Assembly (NCBI GenBank): GCA_037577475.1
Contig: CM075203.1
Location: 18,376,335-18,440,334, forward strand
Direction: 5' to 3'
From: Chaunax sp. Z400
Lineage: Eukaryota; Chordata; Actinopteri; Lophiiformes; Chaunacidae
Length of the DNA stretch: 64,000 bases
In this document: one piece after another, positions 24,101 to 36,700 of the stretch
Layout of the letters: the number at the start of each line of letters is the position of its first letter
Numbering within the stretch: the stretch's first letter is position 1
Notes under the pieces: model-generated
The model's database searches: none
Seen by the model: only the letters and a program-made list of their open reading frames with translations
What the model was told of the DNA's origin: nothing
Translations under genes and position numbers: made by a program

Positions 24101-27100
24101 CGTAGGCTGAGTCCATGGGCGGAGGGGATTTCTCCGCCTTCTGGTCCGGAGGAATGTACTGGTGGTACTTGAGCTTCTTCACCTTTGGCTTCACATCTTT
24201 GGGCTTCTTGTGGCGATTCTTGTCCGACATCTTGGACTGTTTGGAGTAAGGAGGGTGAGACAGTGTGAGACAGTGTGAGCTGACGGTCCTGACTCAGGTG
24301 TTTGTGGTATAAAGTCAGGGAGAGACACTACATCAGAAAGAGACTTCTGACCTTGACAATAGCAGGAACAGGTATTGGGGGACTGGTCTGGCTGTTGTTG
24401 GCAGCAGACAGGCCTTCCTCCTGGATCTGATCAGGTGGGTCACGAGCTGTACTTCCCTGGTCACAAATAAAACCAGAACCTTCTTTATAACAGACCAGCA
24501 GCTGAAATGTGCAGTTCTACATTGATGATCTACTCCTGGACTTCTGGGTGGACAGTCAGAAGTTTTTGTTTTTTTTGTGCTTTCCAGATTAAACAGCAAA
24601 TAAACTACATGAAAATCAAAACTTAAGAGTCGACCATCGGTATGCTCACATAATGCTAATATTTAACAAGTAAATGTTTACTATTTTCACAATCTTGGTT
24701 TTAATGCTAGTTAGCATTAAAATGCTAGTTAGCATTAAACACTAAGGATGATGGGAATACGTCTTTGCAGATATTTGGTATTAAATCTTATTTCTCTTCG
24801 ATGCATTTATGTTGAATCTGTGATGCATACATTAATAATGATGCATTCGTGTATTATCAGAAAAATGAGTTCCAGACGAGGAAAATACATGTTAACACTC
24901 AAGTCAGAACAACAACTTGCAAACTCTGCAAAACTTTTGTTACATGACTTTCTGATTTTGACATCATCTATGCACAAACATGTAAAGGGTTGATTTTTTG
25001 TATTTCTGTTTTTTATACTATTAGGTTTTAACCGTTTCTGTCTGCATCAAGTGACCCAGATTAGTTTGTAAAGTTATTTATTAGCATTAACCCTGATAAG
25101 TCAGGTAAAGCAATACTTTAGTGGTATATACAGTATAATAGCTAACATGGATATGATGGGGCTGTGTGTACTTTTACTTTGACACATTTTGCTGATAATA
25201 CTTTTGTTTTGTGTCCGTCTGTTTGTTTGTCCACAAAATATCTTGAAAAGTTGTTGTGTTGCTGTGGATTTGAAGCGGATCTGGATCTGGATTATGGATC
25301 ACTTTGTCACTTTCTCTCAATAACATAATAAAAATATCCAGACATGGACAACTCATGATGGTCCACCACTATAAGCATCTGGATCATAATCCAGATTAGG
25401 GGGTCAGTATGTGTCGGTTCACAGTACGTTAACATAGAGGGGTAGAGATATGACATGATGGCACCTATATGTAGCTGAGATAATACAGATTCAGAGTCCT
25501 TCAAATTGATATCATTTATCTGTGAAAGGTAAAAAGTGACATCATCATGGTGACATCACCACAGTGTGTGCTATGACGTGTGCAATGATACAACAATGAC
25601 GACCTCCTTACAGTGACACTCATGAGCGTAGATTTTTCTTTTTAACGCTGCTCTTTCAAAATGTTCATCGGTTTTTCTGGACAGATACATATGAGTATTA
25701 ATCATGATAATAAATCTAGTTTCTGAGGATTAAATCCTTTTAACTGTGTGATTTTTTAAAATCATTGTTACACCTCTGCTACAGGATTTTGTTTTGTCAT
25801 AGCCTGGAAACTATTTTCCTATTGATCAGGTGTTAGTGACAGCGGCGTTGGAGGAGGTCTGCGCTCTGAGTGCTTTCTAGTTTATACTCTGAGGTCACTG
25901 CTTTTTTTTTGCTGCCTTCACTTCTGTGATTGTAGTCTGGATATATCGGTTTTCTTCACCTGCCTGTGATCCCGACTTCTCCTTCAGGATTAGAGATCTG
26001 ACCTCAGAAGTTATTACACTCTGCGGTCCAGGTGGAAGAGTTAAACCCAGAATGTATATTAGTGTTTCATTTGCAAAAGTATTCCAAAAAGCTCTAAACA
26101 GGAATTTTCCAACTGAAGTGAGCTGGTGATTCATGTGGAACACTTCATAGAAAGAGGTCTGAAACATGTAAACAGTCCTGTTCTGGCATGGGTTTGGATC
26201 TCGTGGCCGTTACTGATGGCGGCCGTTGGAATGAGGTCATAGTGAGTGAAAGGTCAGCGGTGAGGAAATGAAGGCAGCTGTGCTGGTGGGAAGGCTCAGC
26301 ATGCAGGAATGTGACACCTGCCCAGTTCCAGTCAGTCCAACGGTCAGTGGAAACCAGAGGAGACTGAGGATGGAGCTGCAGTTTACTCTGCCGCCACAGG
26401 AGGGCGGGAGAAGCAAAGCCATGTCAGTGTCATGTGGGAGCGGTGCAGCGATGCCCTCTCAGATATCAGAGGAGAACAGAGGGGCAGAGAGTCTCACCTG
26501 TCGTGGGCTGGTGAGGGCAGGTGAGGAGGAAGAGGAGGGCGTGCTGCCGGCAGCCTCAGACGAAGGGCAGGCCGAGCCCTGCGACTCATCGCTGTGGTGC
26601 TGCTCTGGAGACAGACTCTCACTGCTGCTGTCCTCCTCAAAGGCATAGGAGTCCTCCTGCTTGGGGAACTTACCATGGTTTACTGCAAGAAGAGCACAAA
26701 GAGACGGGTGGAGGGGGTGAGTATGCATTACCTCCAGATTACTGAGAAGAGGAAGAGGGATAAGAGAGCATGCTTTTAAATGATGAATCCAGATTGTTAC
26801 AGCAGGGCTCGAATTTGAGTTTTTATGTTCTCTGCTCTTTCTTGTTCTGAGATCTGGGAACACGGTGACCTGAGAAGAAGTCAGACGGTGCCAGCAGCAG
26901 CAGGCAGGTTACAAACAAGCTTCTTCTGATTGTTATAACACTTTATATGGAGGTAAAACTTAAAGTGAGCACATATAGAACGTCTGGAACGCAAACGCAG
27001 CAGGTCTGCCTCTGTTTTCTCGTCTAAACACGTTTGTCTAACCTGTTTAAAAGTGGTGGGCTGTTGTCTGACTGATCTGTCCGACGTCTTTTTTAGTGAT

Positions 27101-27673
27101 GTCACCACATTCAACTTAATATTAACAATTTAAATGATGATCAAAATGATCAAAATAAGAAGGTCACGCCTTACTAACCATCCAGGCAGAGTTTTAAACT
27201 GCAACTTTGTTAATAATTTATAGCAAAAATTTAAAAAAGGGCCCTAAAATAGGCCATAGCTGCATTATTAGCTATTCATGAGGCCCTATCATATAGAAGG
27301 GCCCTGATAGCATATGTTCTTACAATCAATCTGTTATGGATGTGACCAGTGGTGTTCAACACCGCCTGTCTGTCACTGACACCTAGTACGACACTCAGCC
27401 CAGAGGTGTCACGCTGTGTGGGTGAGAGACCGACACCGCCACTTCACAGCCACCACGCTCCTGATTGGCTGAGCTGATAATGAACGCGGCTTTAATTGGA
27501 GGAGCTAAGAGTGGCTATCTGACCGAGCTGAACGGGACAGAGGCGGGGGAGGGAGGTGGTAAAGCTGGTGTGTGTCTGTGTGTGTGCAGAGGTATAATAT
27601 ACATGTGACAGGCAGGAACAGACCCTGGTTTCAATCACAGCGCCAGGCCCAGTCTGTGCAACTCAGTGACCTC

Positions 27674-27722
<49 letters not shown>

Positions 27723-30700
27723 ACACACACAGACACACACACAGCATTGTCCTAAATGCCATTTCCTCCCACCTGTTCATGTTTAACTCCTTCACACACA
27801 CTCTCTCTCTGCATGTTCTCTCTGCTGCTTCCAGGAGCCTTTAAGTCTATTGGATGTCACTGGGAGATTGAAATGGCAGAATGGCAGGAAATCTGTAAGC
27901 CGTGTACACTTCCGCTGTCCAAGTGGCGAGTTGTGTCGGGTCACATAGTTTCCAACATTACCGTAGAGGTCGAAGCGATCGCTGGGAGTTGCTGTGTGAG
28001 GGGCTCTAGAGCTTTGAGGTGAGGGGTTAATGCTGCAAGCGAGGGGGACTCAACAGCCTGGTCCTGTCACAGAGCTCTGTAGGTGGCTGGGAGGAGGAGG
28101 AGGAGGAGGGCAGGCACAAACATACACACAGGTACGCCCACACATGCACACAAGGATGCACTCAAACTCAAATACACATCGCCACTTCTAAAAAAAAAGG
28201 GTGGGCCCAAATACAGCTGCTGTTCGTCTCAATAAACGGCGCTCCCCTCCTCCCACAGAGGTAGTGTAAACCAGCTGACGGCAGCCCGCCGTCTCCTTTA
28301 CGCAACATGTTTACTGGCAGCTCAAGGGGGCAAACATAAAACCCCTAAAACGCCAGAGTCTGAAAAAACACGAGCTGCACTTCAAAGCATGATATCGACA
28401 GAGCGAGAGACATGTTGAGCATTAGGAGACAAACAGTGCGATGGCCGAGAGCCGCGCACCCCTAAATCAATGCAGTGTCCAAGCATGCGTGTTTCGCATT
28501 TGCTTAAGTCAAACACTGGAGGAGGTGGAGGTCTCAGGAGGGCTCCTAATACCCTCCAGTCCACAAGATCCATGTGTAAAAACAGCTGCCAGAGGGCCTC
28601 CATTTAAAGAAAATCTGTCTTTTCAGCACCACAGTAACGTCTTAGGAGCGCCACTCTGGATTAATGAGATTATCTGGAATAAGCATGATGCTCTGAAAAA
28701 TATGTAAATAATATTCTTTGTACGAGAAATGCAAAAAGAAAACAACAAAAAATTTTTTCCTGCAAAGAAATGAGGACAGGAAGTCAGGTAGAATGTAACA
28801 TTTGTATTTGTCACGTAAGTTAAAACTTTATTTGCATTGGTACACCTTATCTAATTAAAGTTGTCCTGTATAAATAGTTAACATCCATGAACAAACCATT
28901 TACTAATGCTTTATATATCTGATAAAGAATGATGTGAAAAGTTAATTGTCAGTGTTGCTTATAGAGGTGTAAGAAAATATCAGGATATTTTCTTTTGCCT
29001 TTCTGTATCAAGTGTTAAAAACAATATAATTTTTAAATTAATATTATATGAAAGATTTGTAGATGTGTTGAAGTTAATTCATGTTAATAAACCATTTACT
29101 AATGTTTTATAGATCAGTGACATTAAACTAGAATGCCTCTGCTAAAGATGCACCATCCTGTCTGTGTAGCTCTCCTCGCCCATCACCATCCCTTCATTAA
29201 GTTCAGTGGAAACCAGTTTAGTAGTTTGTGCATAATTATAAAAAAAAAACCTAGCAATATTAAAGAAAGTAACAAATGTTCCTGGATCTGCCCCTTTGAT
29301 CTGGATCACCAACATGTCATGGGATCTTTCCTTCCACCAAGTGTCATGAAAATCAGTCCAGTGGTTTTTGTTTAATCCTGCAGACAAACAAACAATAAAC
29401 CAACAGACACAGGTGATGACACAACCTCCTTGGTGGAGGTAATGATCCTGGGGTTATTGATAAAGGATCATAATTCATCAAGTCAGCATCCGTCTGTTAA
29501 TCAAAGGGGTGTAAGAAAATATTGAAGAACTTTTATCGTGATATTTTGTGATTTTGTATGGATTGTTAAAAGCACTGTGTTTGAGTGTTGTATTTAAATT
29601 ATAGCCAATATGTATTACACAGATATGTATAAATGGAAATAATAGAAAGTGTTAATCTTTGCTTCTTTTTCAACCATAGGCAAAGCTTAAAGTGAAAGTC
29701 TTTAAGTTTAAATTTATGTTTAACTAAAAAGAGGCTTTAAATGTAAACCAGATGAACTTCCTGTTTTATAATGTCCAGTTATGTTTTCTCATATTCTGAC
29801 CTGTGATGAGTTTCATAACATCAGCAGGAAACAAAGACCGAAGGAAGAAACGTGTGGATTTTGGGGCCCCTGATTGGTGCTGAGGTCTCTGATGTGTCTC
29901 AGTCTGCAGGATAAATTTAAAGTCATCCTGCAGATGCTCCAAACCTTTTAGTGATGGAGGAGCATCAGACGTCATTGAAGTACAGGCCTGTGTGAGTAGA
30001 ACCTCTGAAGCAGTGCTTGAACAGTGGTTTTAACACACACACAGTCAGGAGGGAAGCGTGCTCTCCTCTCCATGAACACACACTGATGCTATTAGCAAAC
30101 ACACACATGTGAAGTTAGGCAACAGGAGATGCAGCGGGTGTTAGAGGTGTGTTCCACCACAGCAGCATCTCTCTGCTGGTACCTGTCGGAGTGACGCCAG
30201 AGTCTAGGGGAATGATATTCTTTTGGAGCAGCTCCAGGGGCCCCGGCCTGAGGGCCAGCTTCTCATTCAGGTCCTCGGCGAGCCGGGCTCGCTTTAGCCT
30301 CATCTGGGCCTCCAGAGAGGAGCCGTCTGAGGCCGGGTCTGCACGACACACAGCAGCACCACACCGTCAACAACACACCGGGGAAACACTGCTGGACAAG
30401 GCAGCGCATTCTGCAATACTGGAAGTAACTAAGTACATTTACCAGAAATATTCAACTGTATAAATTACAGATTTTTTTTTTTATCAGGACTGATACTGAT
30501 GAGTAGTAATCAAGGAGACAGATAATACTGTTGTTGATCTGTACATAAACTGTAATATGAGAGATAAAACTTTGTGACATCACAGTCATTGGTTATCTAT
30601 TATTGAATTATAGATTTAGATTAGATATGTTTTACTCAGGTTATAAGGCACACTGAAATAGATCATGTAGATAATACAGCTAGTCTAAGCTCTTTAGGTG

Positions 30701-33700
30701 TTTGTTGTACATGACACAGCTCTCAGAGGGCCCCGTAGTTCAATAGCTTTAGTTACTTTGCAGATTCAGATTACTGAGAATTGCTATTATTATTATAGCA
30801 CATTTTTATTATTAATATTATTACTATATTATTATTATTATTATTATTAATTAATTTATTTATTTGATTATTATTATTTTCTTCAAAAAATGTCTCATGC
30901 AAATACATGATGCTCATCTATCCCTACTATAAACATACAGTGTATTTATTAAAAACATTGTGATCATATGAAATCACACACATTGGTATTTAGATTAAAC
31001 TACGTTTCCAGACAAACACAACAATTAGTTGCTGCTTCTACATGAACAAATCAGTGATAATAAATGGCTATTTTCACTTGTAATACCTATAATAGCTTAA
31101 ATCAACACTTAAATCAACTAGTTGACATGTTTGAATTTTGAACTATCATGTATTTAGTTTGAATTATCTGAAAACAAATCATGTTGCTGATCCTAAAATA
31201 CTCTGTGGCTGTGGTCCAACTGTGTTTTCGGGAATGAGATTTTAAAATCACAACCGTGAATTAATTTTAAGCAGCTGTTTTTAGCCCGGCCGGCATGGTG
31301 GAGTAGTGGCCTCACAGCAAGAAGGTCCTGGGTTCAATTCTACCTGAGGACCTGGGACTTTTCTGTGTGGAGTTTGCATGTTCTCCCCGTGTCTGTGTGG
31401 GTTCTCTCCGGGTTCTCCTTCTTCCTCCCACCACCAAAAACATGCAGTAAAGGTGAATTGGTGACTCTAAAATGACCGTAGATGTGAATGTGAGTGTGAA
31501 TGGTTGTTTGTCTCTCTATGTGGCCCTGCCATGAACTGCCGACTTGTCCAGGGTGAACCCCGCCTCATGTCCAAAGTCAGCTGGGATAGGCTCCAGCCCC
31601 CCCGAGACCCTACACAGGATAAGCGGTTACAGAAAATGAATGAATGAATGAATGTCTTTGGCCCACTAGCCATGCTAACTCGTGTAGCTCATGATCCGTC
31701 AGCACCCAGCATAAGAAAACATTTCACACATTTCATATTGTGTGTTTGTTTCATCCCATCTCATTTTTCTCCGTTTCATCATCATCATCTTCTTATCCAT
31801 CCATGCATTTTAAACCTACTGTATTCCCTGCAAACACCATGCATGACTTCAATGAACACTATTTACCAATTTCATTATCAATACTCGGTTTTGTATCTGT
31901 TCTAATACCTGTTCAGCTGCTCTCCTCCCAGTACAGGCAGACACTTTGAGCACTAGAAAAATAAATGTGGAGGCTGTAATTTAAGGGCTGCAGCAGGTGA
32001 GATTTTCAACCTCCCCCAATCTCTTTGTTAAATCCAACATAAATAATCAGGGCCGGCGTTAACCTGGCTCGGTCTAAAACCTACTCACCGGGCCGACTAC
32101 CCAGCAGTGAGGAGAGATCATCAGAGAGCATGAGGGAAGAGCAGCAGCACTTATTTGGTCAAATATAACTTCACCAGGATGTTTCTGAGGGCTCACAGAG
32201 CCAAAGGAAAAGGAGTGATGTGGAGCCGTGTGCTGGATAACTCAGAGTATTACCATCTGGTGAAAACGGACCTGAAACACTTCATAAGAAACAATACAAA
32301 ATAATTCAAAGTTAAGTTGAAAGGACAATATTAAGCATTTTTCTCCTGGCACAGCCTTCATTTCTCATCCAAATTAGACTTCTGAATTTCTCTCTGAAGC
32401 TCAGAAAACAAGGGAAAGGAGGATAGAAGTATGTCATAGAAGAATGATGCATGGATGGAAGAAAACAGAGAGAGAAAAAGCAACATTTGGCTGGGAGATA
32501 AAAGTCGATGACGGAAAAACAGACGTATGAAGTTAGGAAATAAAAAGGAAGAAAGAACGGGTTGAAAAATGAGCTAAAGGAGGACATTTTTTTGTTTTCA
32601 TTAGAAAACCCTGAATTAGCCGAATGAGTGAATTTATTCTCAATGACCCACCGGAATAGGATGGATGGATGGAAGAATAAGAATGGAGAGATGGATAAAA
32701 GAACCATAGAAAAAGACAAGTTGAAATGCAGGTTGATATAAGAATGATGGGAGTGAGATACCAATTCAAGAATAAGACATTCAACTGGGCCTACATTAAG
32801 AGAAAGAATGAAGAAAAGAAAAAAGAGCATGATATGGAGGAAGGAGGGGGAATGCCACCCAGATGGGAGCAGTGGATGAAGCAGGTGGTCCAGCCTGGAT
32901 CCAGTTCCCCTCTATCTGCAGAGGGATCAGCTGCTGGTGTGATCAGCTGCTGGTGTGATCAGCTGCTGGTGTGATCAGCTGCTGGTGATCAACTGCTGGT
33001 GTGATCAGCTGCTGGTGTGATCAGCTGCTGGTGTGATCAGCTGCTGGTGTGATCAGCTGCTGGTGTGATCAGCTGCTGGTGATCAACTGCTGGTCGCGTT
33101 GGCGAGCCGTTGCCGTCCACCAGCAGGATGACATCATCATCAGCTCACAAGTGCCCACAGAGTCCCCCGCCTCACCTGCCTCACCTGTCACTGACTGACT
33201 GACACGGAGCTTTTTAGCTTTTGAACGTGTTCCGCCGTGGCTGTGCTGCCCCACATGGGCACAGTGTAACATGAGCTGGTGAGTCTGAGGCAGACTTTTA
33301 AACATCGTGCAGCAGTATTAAAACACACACTTTAAACTTACTGCCGTACATATACCTGCTGTCAAACGTAAACACTACACTAAGAGGTAAGACGTATGGT
33401 GCTTCAGGCAGGAACGCTTCCCTTTGTGTTTCCATCCAGCGAGGATTAAAGCACCGCCGCTGAGGGGATGAAGGTGGCATGTTTTTATGCACCAAAGCAT
33501 ACAGGAAAAAGCACAGTAAACCTACAGCCATTATCTTTATGAGAAAATGTGTGTGTGTGTGTTCAGACCTGTGGCCAGCAGGCAGACAGTGTGCTCCGAT
33601 GCAGGCCACACGCCAGTCAGGCCTAAGAGGCTGGGGCGGATTCTTGAATAGCCTAATAAACACCAGATGTTCCCTGGGTAATATATACACAGACCCTGTG

Positions 33701-36700
33701 CCGTGTCCATCTCCCCAGCAGGAATAACACAGCCAGCCAGAGCCAGCCAGCATCTGAAGGATCACGTCTACAGCAGCAGCAGGAGGAGGAGGATGCTGCG
33801 ACGCCCTGGCTTCTCCTCTGACATAAAGAGCTTTAGGGAGCTTTAACACATTTAGAGGGCGGGTGTTAGAAAGTGCGTACTAACAAACGCACGTCTTTGA
33901 AGCCATCTTCCATCTGCGCCACCGCCTGAAATCAAGAGATAAACAGCCAATTGAGACGTCTTTTTTAAAAGAGCGCCTGCAGCACCTCGGTCCAGTTGCG
34001 GCTCTCCTTGCTGCCTTATCTGTGACAGACTCCTAGAAACTGATAGGCCCAGCCGGGCCTCTGGATTCCGTTCCCCCACTTACCAGCAGTTTATCTGGAG
34101 GCTGGAGCCTCTGTGAAATGGCAAACGGTGCCAGAGATATCATTCAACAAATCCTTGGCCTGCAGTCCCAGTCCCCCCCAGTCCCCTTCTTATTCCTGCA
34201 GGCGAGTAACCAAAAAAGAAAACCACAACACGCTGCACACTGGTTGGTATATCACTACGCCTGAATCTGCCAAGACCAAAAAGGAATTGATAGGAGCTCA
34301 GTTTTGAAGGATATGTAACATCTCATGCTGCACATACTTTGGTTTGTCATGAATATTTCAAATTTAGACGTGCGCTGGTGTTGCAAAAAGAATCCGTCAG
34401 TGTCTGGCTGCAAACATGACAGTGTTAGCATGACCTAAAGAACAGGAGAGGCCAGTCATCCACAGTAAGGATTTAAGAGCATGCTCAGTTCTCTCAGGTC
34501 TACTTGTCCTCATCACTATACGTATAAACAGGTAACGTCTCTGTAAATCTGCTCTGATTCCTCTGAGGATCCACAGCCTCTTCCAGCAGGAGAGCATTCC
34601 TCAGCGGTCACTCACTGACCTGTCTGCCCTGCTCTTTGGCTGCAGGCACCGTCTCTCTGCCTGACGGGTGCATACATCCACCTGCTTCCTCCACGTCCAC
34701 CGCCGCTGTCACTACCTGTGGATTTATCCGTCTCTGATGTCTGGATCTGCTTCTCTTTAGCGTCCGTCATCCTAACTGTTTTCTTTTCCTCCGACCTGTT
34801 TCTCTCTGTCTGTTTTTAATGCTTTAATCTCTTGTTCAAAGCGTTTCTGAGTTGACCTCAGCCCTAATACATCTAGACATGACAGGCTGTACGGACTAGA
34901 ATTAACCTGCACTCCACTGCAACCACTTCAATTCCAGAAATTAACTGCAGCAGCTGATTAGCCTCTTTCTGGTTGAAGTTCATCTGTGAAATCATCGAGC
35001 TCCGTCTCCATCCATCGGCTGGCATCTGATTTTAAAACAGCGTCCGATAATAACAAATCAGTCATATGCAATATGTTCACATCAAAGATGGGATTCATAT
35101 GAAACGTTGGGAAATTATGCTTCTCATAGCTGCTTTCCAAGATCTTCAAAATAATATTGATTGAACCAAGGGAACTGACATTTAAAGGGCATATTAGAAA
35201 ATCTAATACCGCTCATATTTCCCACACTGGACCAGATATTTGAACCTTTACATACCGATATACGAACAATATTAGATTTCACTGTACTAAATTACTTGAA
35301 AAACTATTTGCACCACTTGTTAAAGCTGCAATAAAGATCGCTTTTATTTTAACAATGGAACAAATGAGGAAACACTAAGCTTTACAGAGTGTTTTAGTGT
35401 CTTTAAGCTATTTCTCTTGGTTTTTACAGGCATTAACATTACAAAACATGAATGTTTTGGTTCACTTTAACAGTGAGCATCATTTCCAGACACAGCAGGC
35501 AGCTGTTCTCTGTGAAAAAAAGCTCTTATAAACTCACTGTACACAACCTACACTTCACTAAACAGACAGTTAGTGACTGGCTGGTGAACATGGTGGAACA
35601 TTTAGCTGCTAAAGGGCCACATATTCTCTTCAGGAGGGAGTGAATATCAGGCAGCCAGAAGAATAACAAATGAATAATAATATTGCTCTGTCTCTGCAAG
35701 AAAAAAGACATCTAGGCAGCTGTGTGCTAACACCGTAGCCATATCAGTGAGGATATGTAAGAGCCCTAAATATATATTATACAATGATCCTGATAACGGT
35801 CACATGATAATAGTAGTGCAGAACCAAACTGAACAACATGCATATAAGAATGTTTCTTATAATCTGGATGATGTGGTCAAATCTGTGTCTGTTGCTGCAG
35901 GATTTAGAGGATGCAGGCGGGTCTTCCAGCTAATCTCCCACTCTAATCAACTTGCTGTGCTAACCTAACAGCTAATGGCAAATGGCTAAAACGTTCTTGC
36001 ACTTGTGAACTTTGTCTTGGCATTACATGCATGATTCTTACATACAGTGTGTTCTGCATGCAGCTCTGAACATCGCACCGTGAAACCATTATAGTTTGGC
36101 ATAAATACACAATCCTAAGTGAAAAATATTGGAAAAATATTATTCCTAATATCTGATCTATGCATGAAAATACTTCTGATTTTGTTTTATGAATATTTCT
36201 GAGACACCTGTCTCTGACACATCTACCTTCACAACAACACATGGAATGGGAGTGAATGGAATTTTGGTTGTGGCACTCACAGCACTGTAGGGACTCATTT
36301 CCCCAGTGAAAAATAGTCCCAGTGAAACTTCACAGCTTGCTGTACATTATCCAGAGAACGAGAACTTTAGGCAGGTTACTAATCTCAAACTTGACAAATA
36401 CAACAGCACTCAGAGACGCAAACCTCCGCCAAGGCTGAGCATTCCCTCCCCACATGTTACATTTCTGTTCACTGTATATGCAACACCAGTGTTGAAAACA
36501 TACACCTAGAGCTTGGATTCATCAATAACTTTTGTTTTAGGGAAAACAGCCAGAATTGTCCAAAAAGATTTAACGACCAATCCCAAACCCTGATGTCGAT
36601 CTCTAAAGTTTCATGCTAATCTGTCTGAAACCTTTTGAGTTAAATGGGTCTGGGTTCTGACGATGTTAAAAATAGTGAACAAAAAAAAAATCATGAACCC

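Larger units (their letters stand above)
26683..30182 (-). other. myocd: myocd intron
   Basis: 3.5-kb intron. Holds a (CA)n microsatellite (27674-27742) and a dispersed repeat copy (29130-29440). A patch at 28085-28110 is GAGGAGGAG-rich. No exon recognised. Confidence 0.7.

Noticed and set aside
31288..31350. tRNA gene suggested by A- and B-box strings
   Set aside because: No cloverleaf; it is the head of a SINE. The same applies to the heads at 5653 and 46638.
32095..32160. Minus-strand exon-like stretch MLSDDLSSLLGSRP before GTGAGT
   Set aside because: Phase and sequence fit neither neighbour of myocd, and no acceptor or homology was found; judged a chance donor.
32312..32830. 172-codon minus-strand frame rich in F, S and L
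   Set aside because: Plus strand here is purine-rich (GAAAGA), so the reverse lacks stops and mimics a membrane protein; no homology.
33298..33849. 183-codon minus-strand frame in a myocd intron
   Set aside because: No domain, odd composition, crosses GT repeats, no splice support.
34397..34597. Minus-strand frame with RPERTEH, considered as the missing RPEL exon
   Set aside because: Surrounding residues do not match the family and no suitable splice phases were seen.
34958..35149. 63-codon minus frame containing DVNILHM, considered as the missing exon
   Set aside because: Resemblance to MHIL is only four scattered residues; no EQRK or PLK part.
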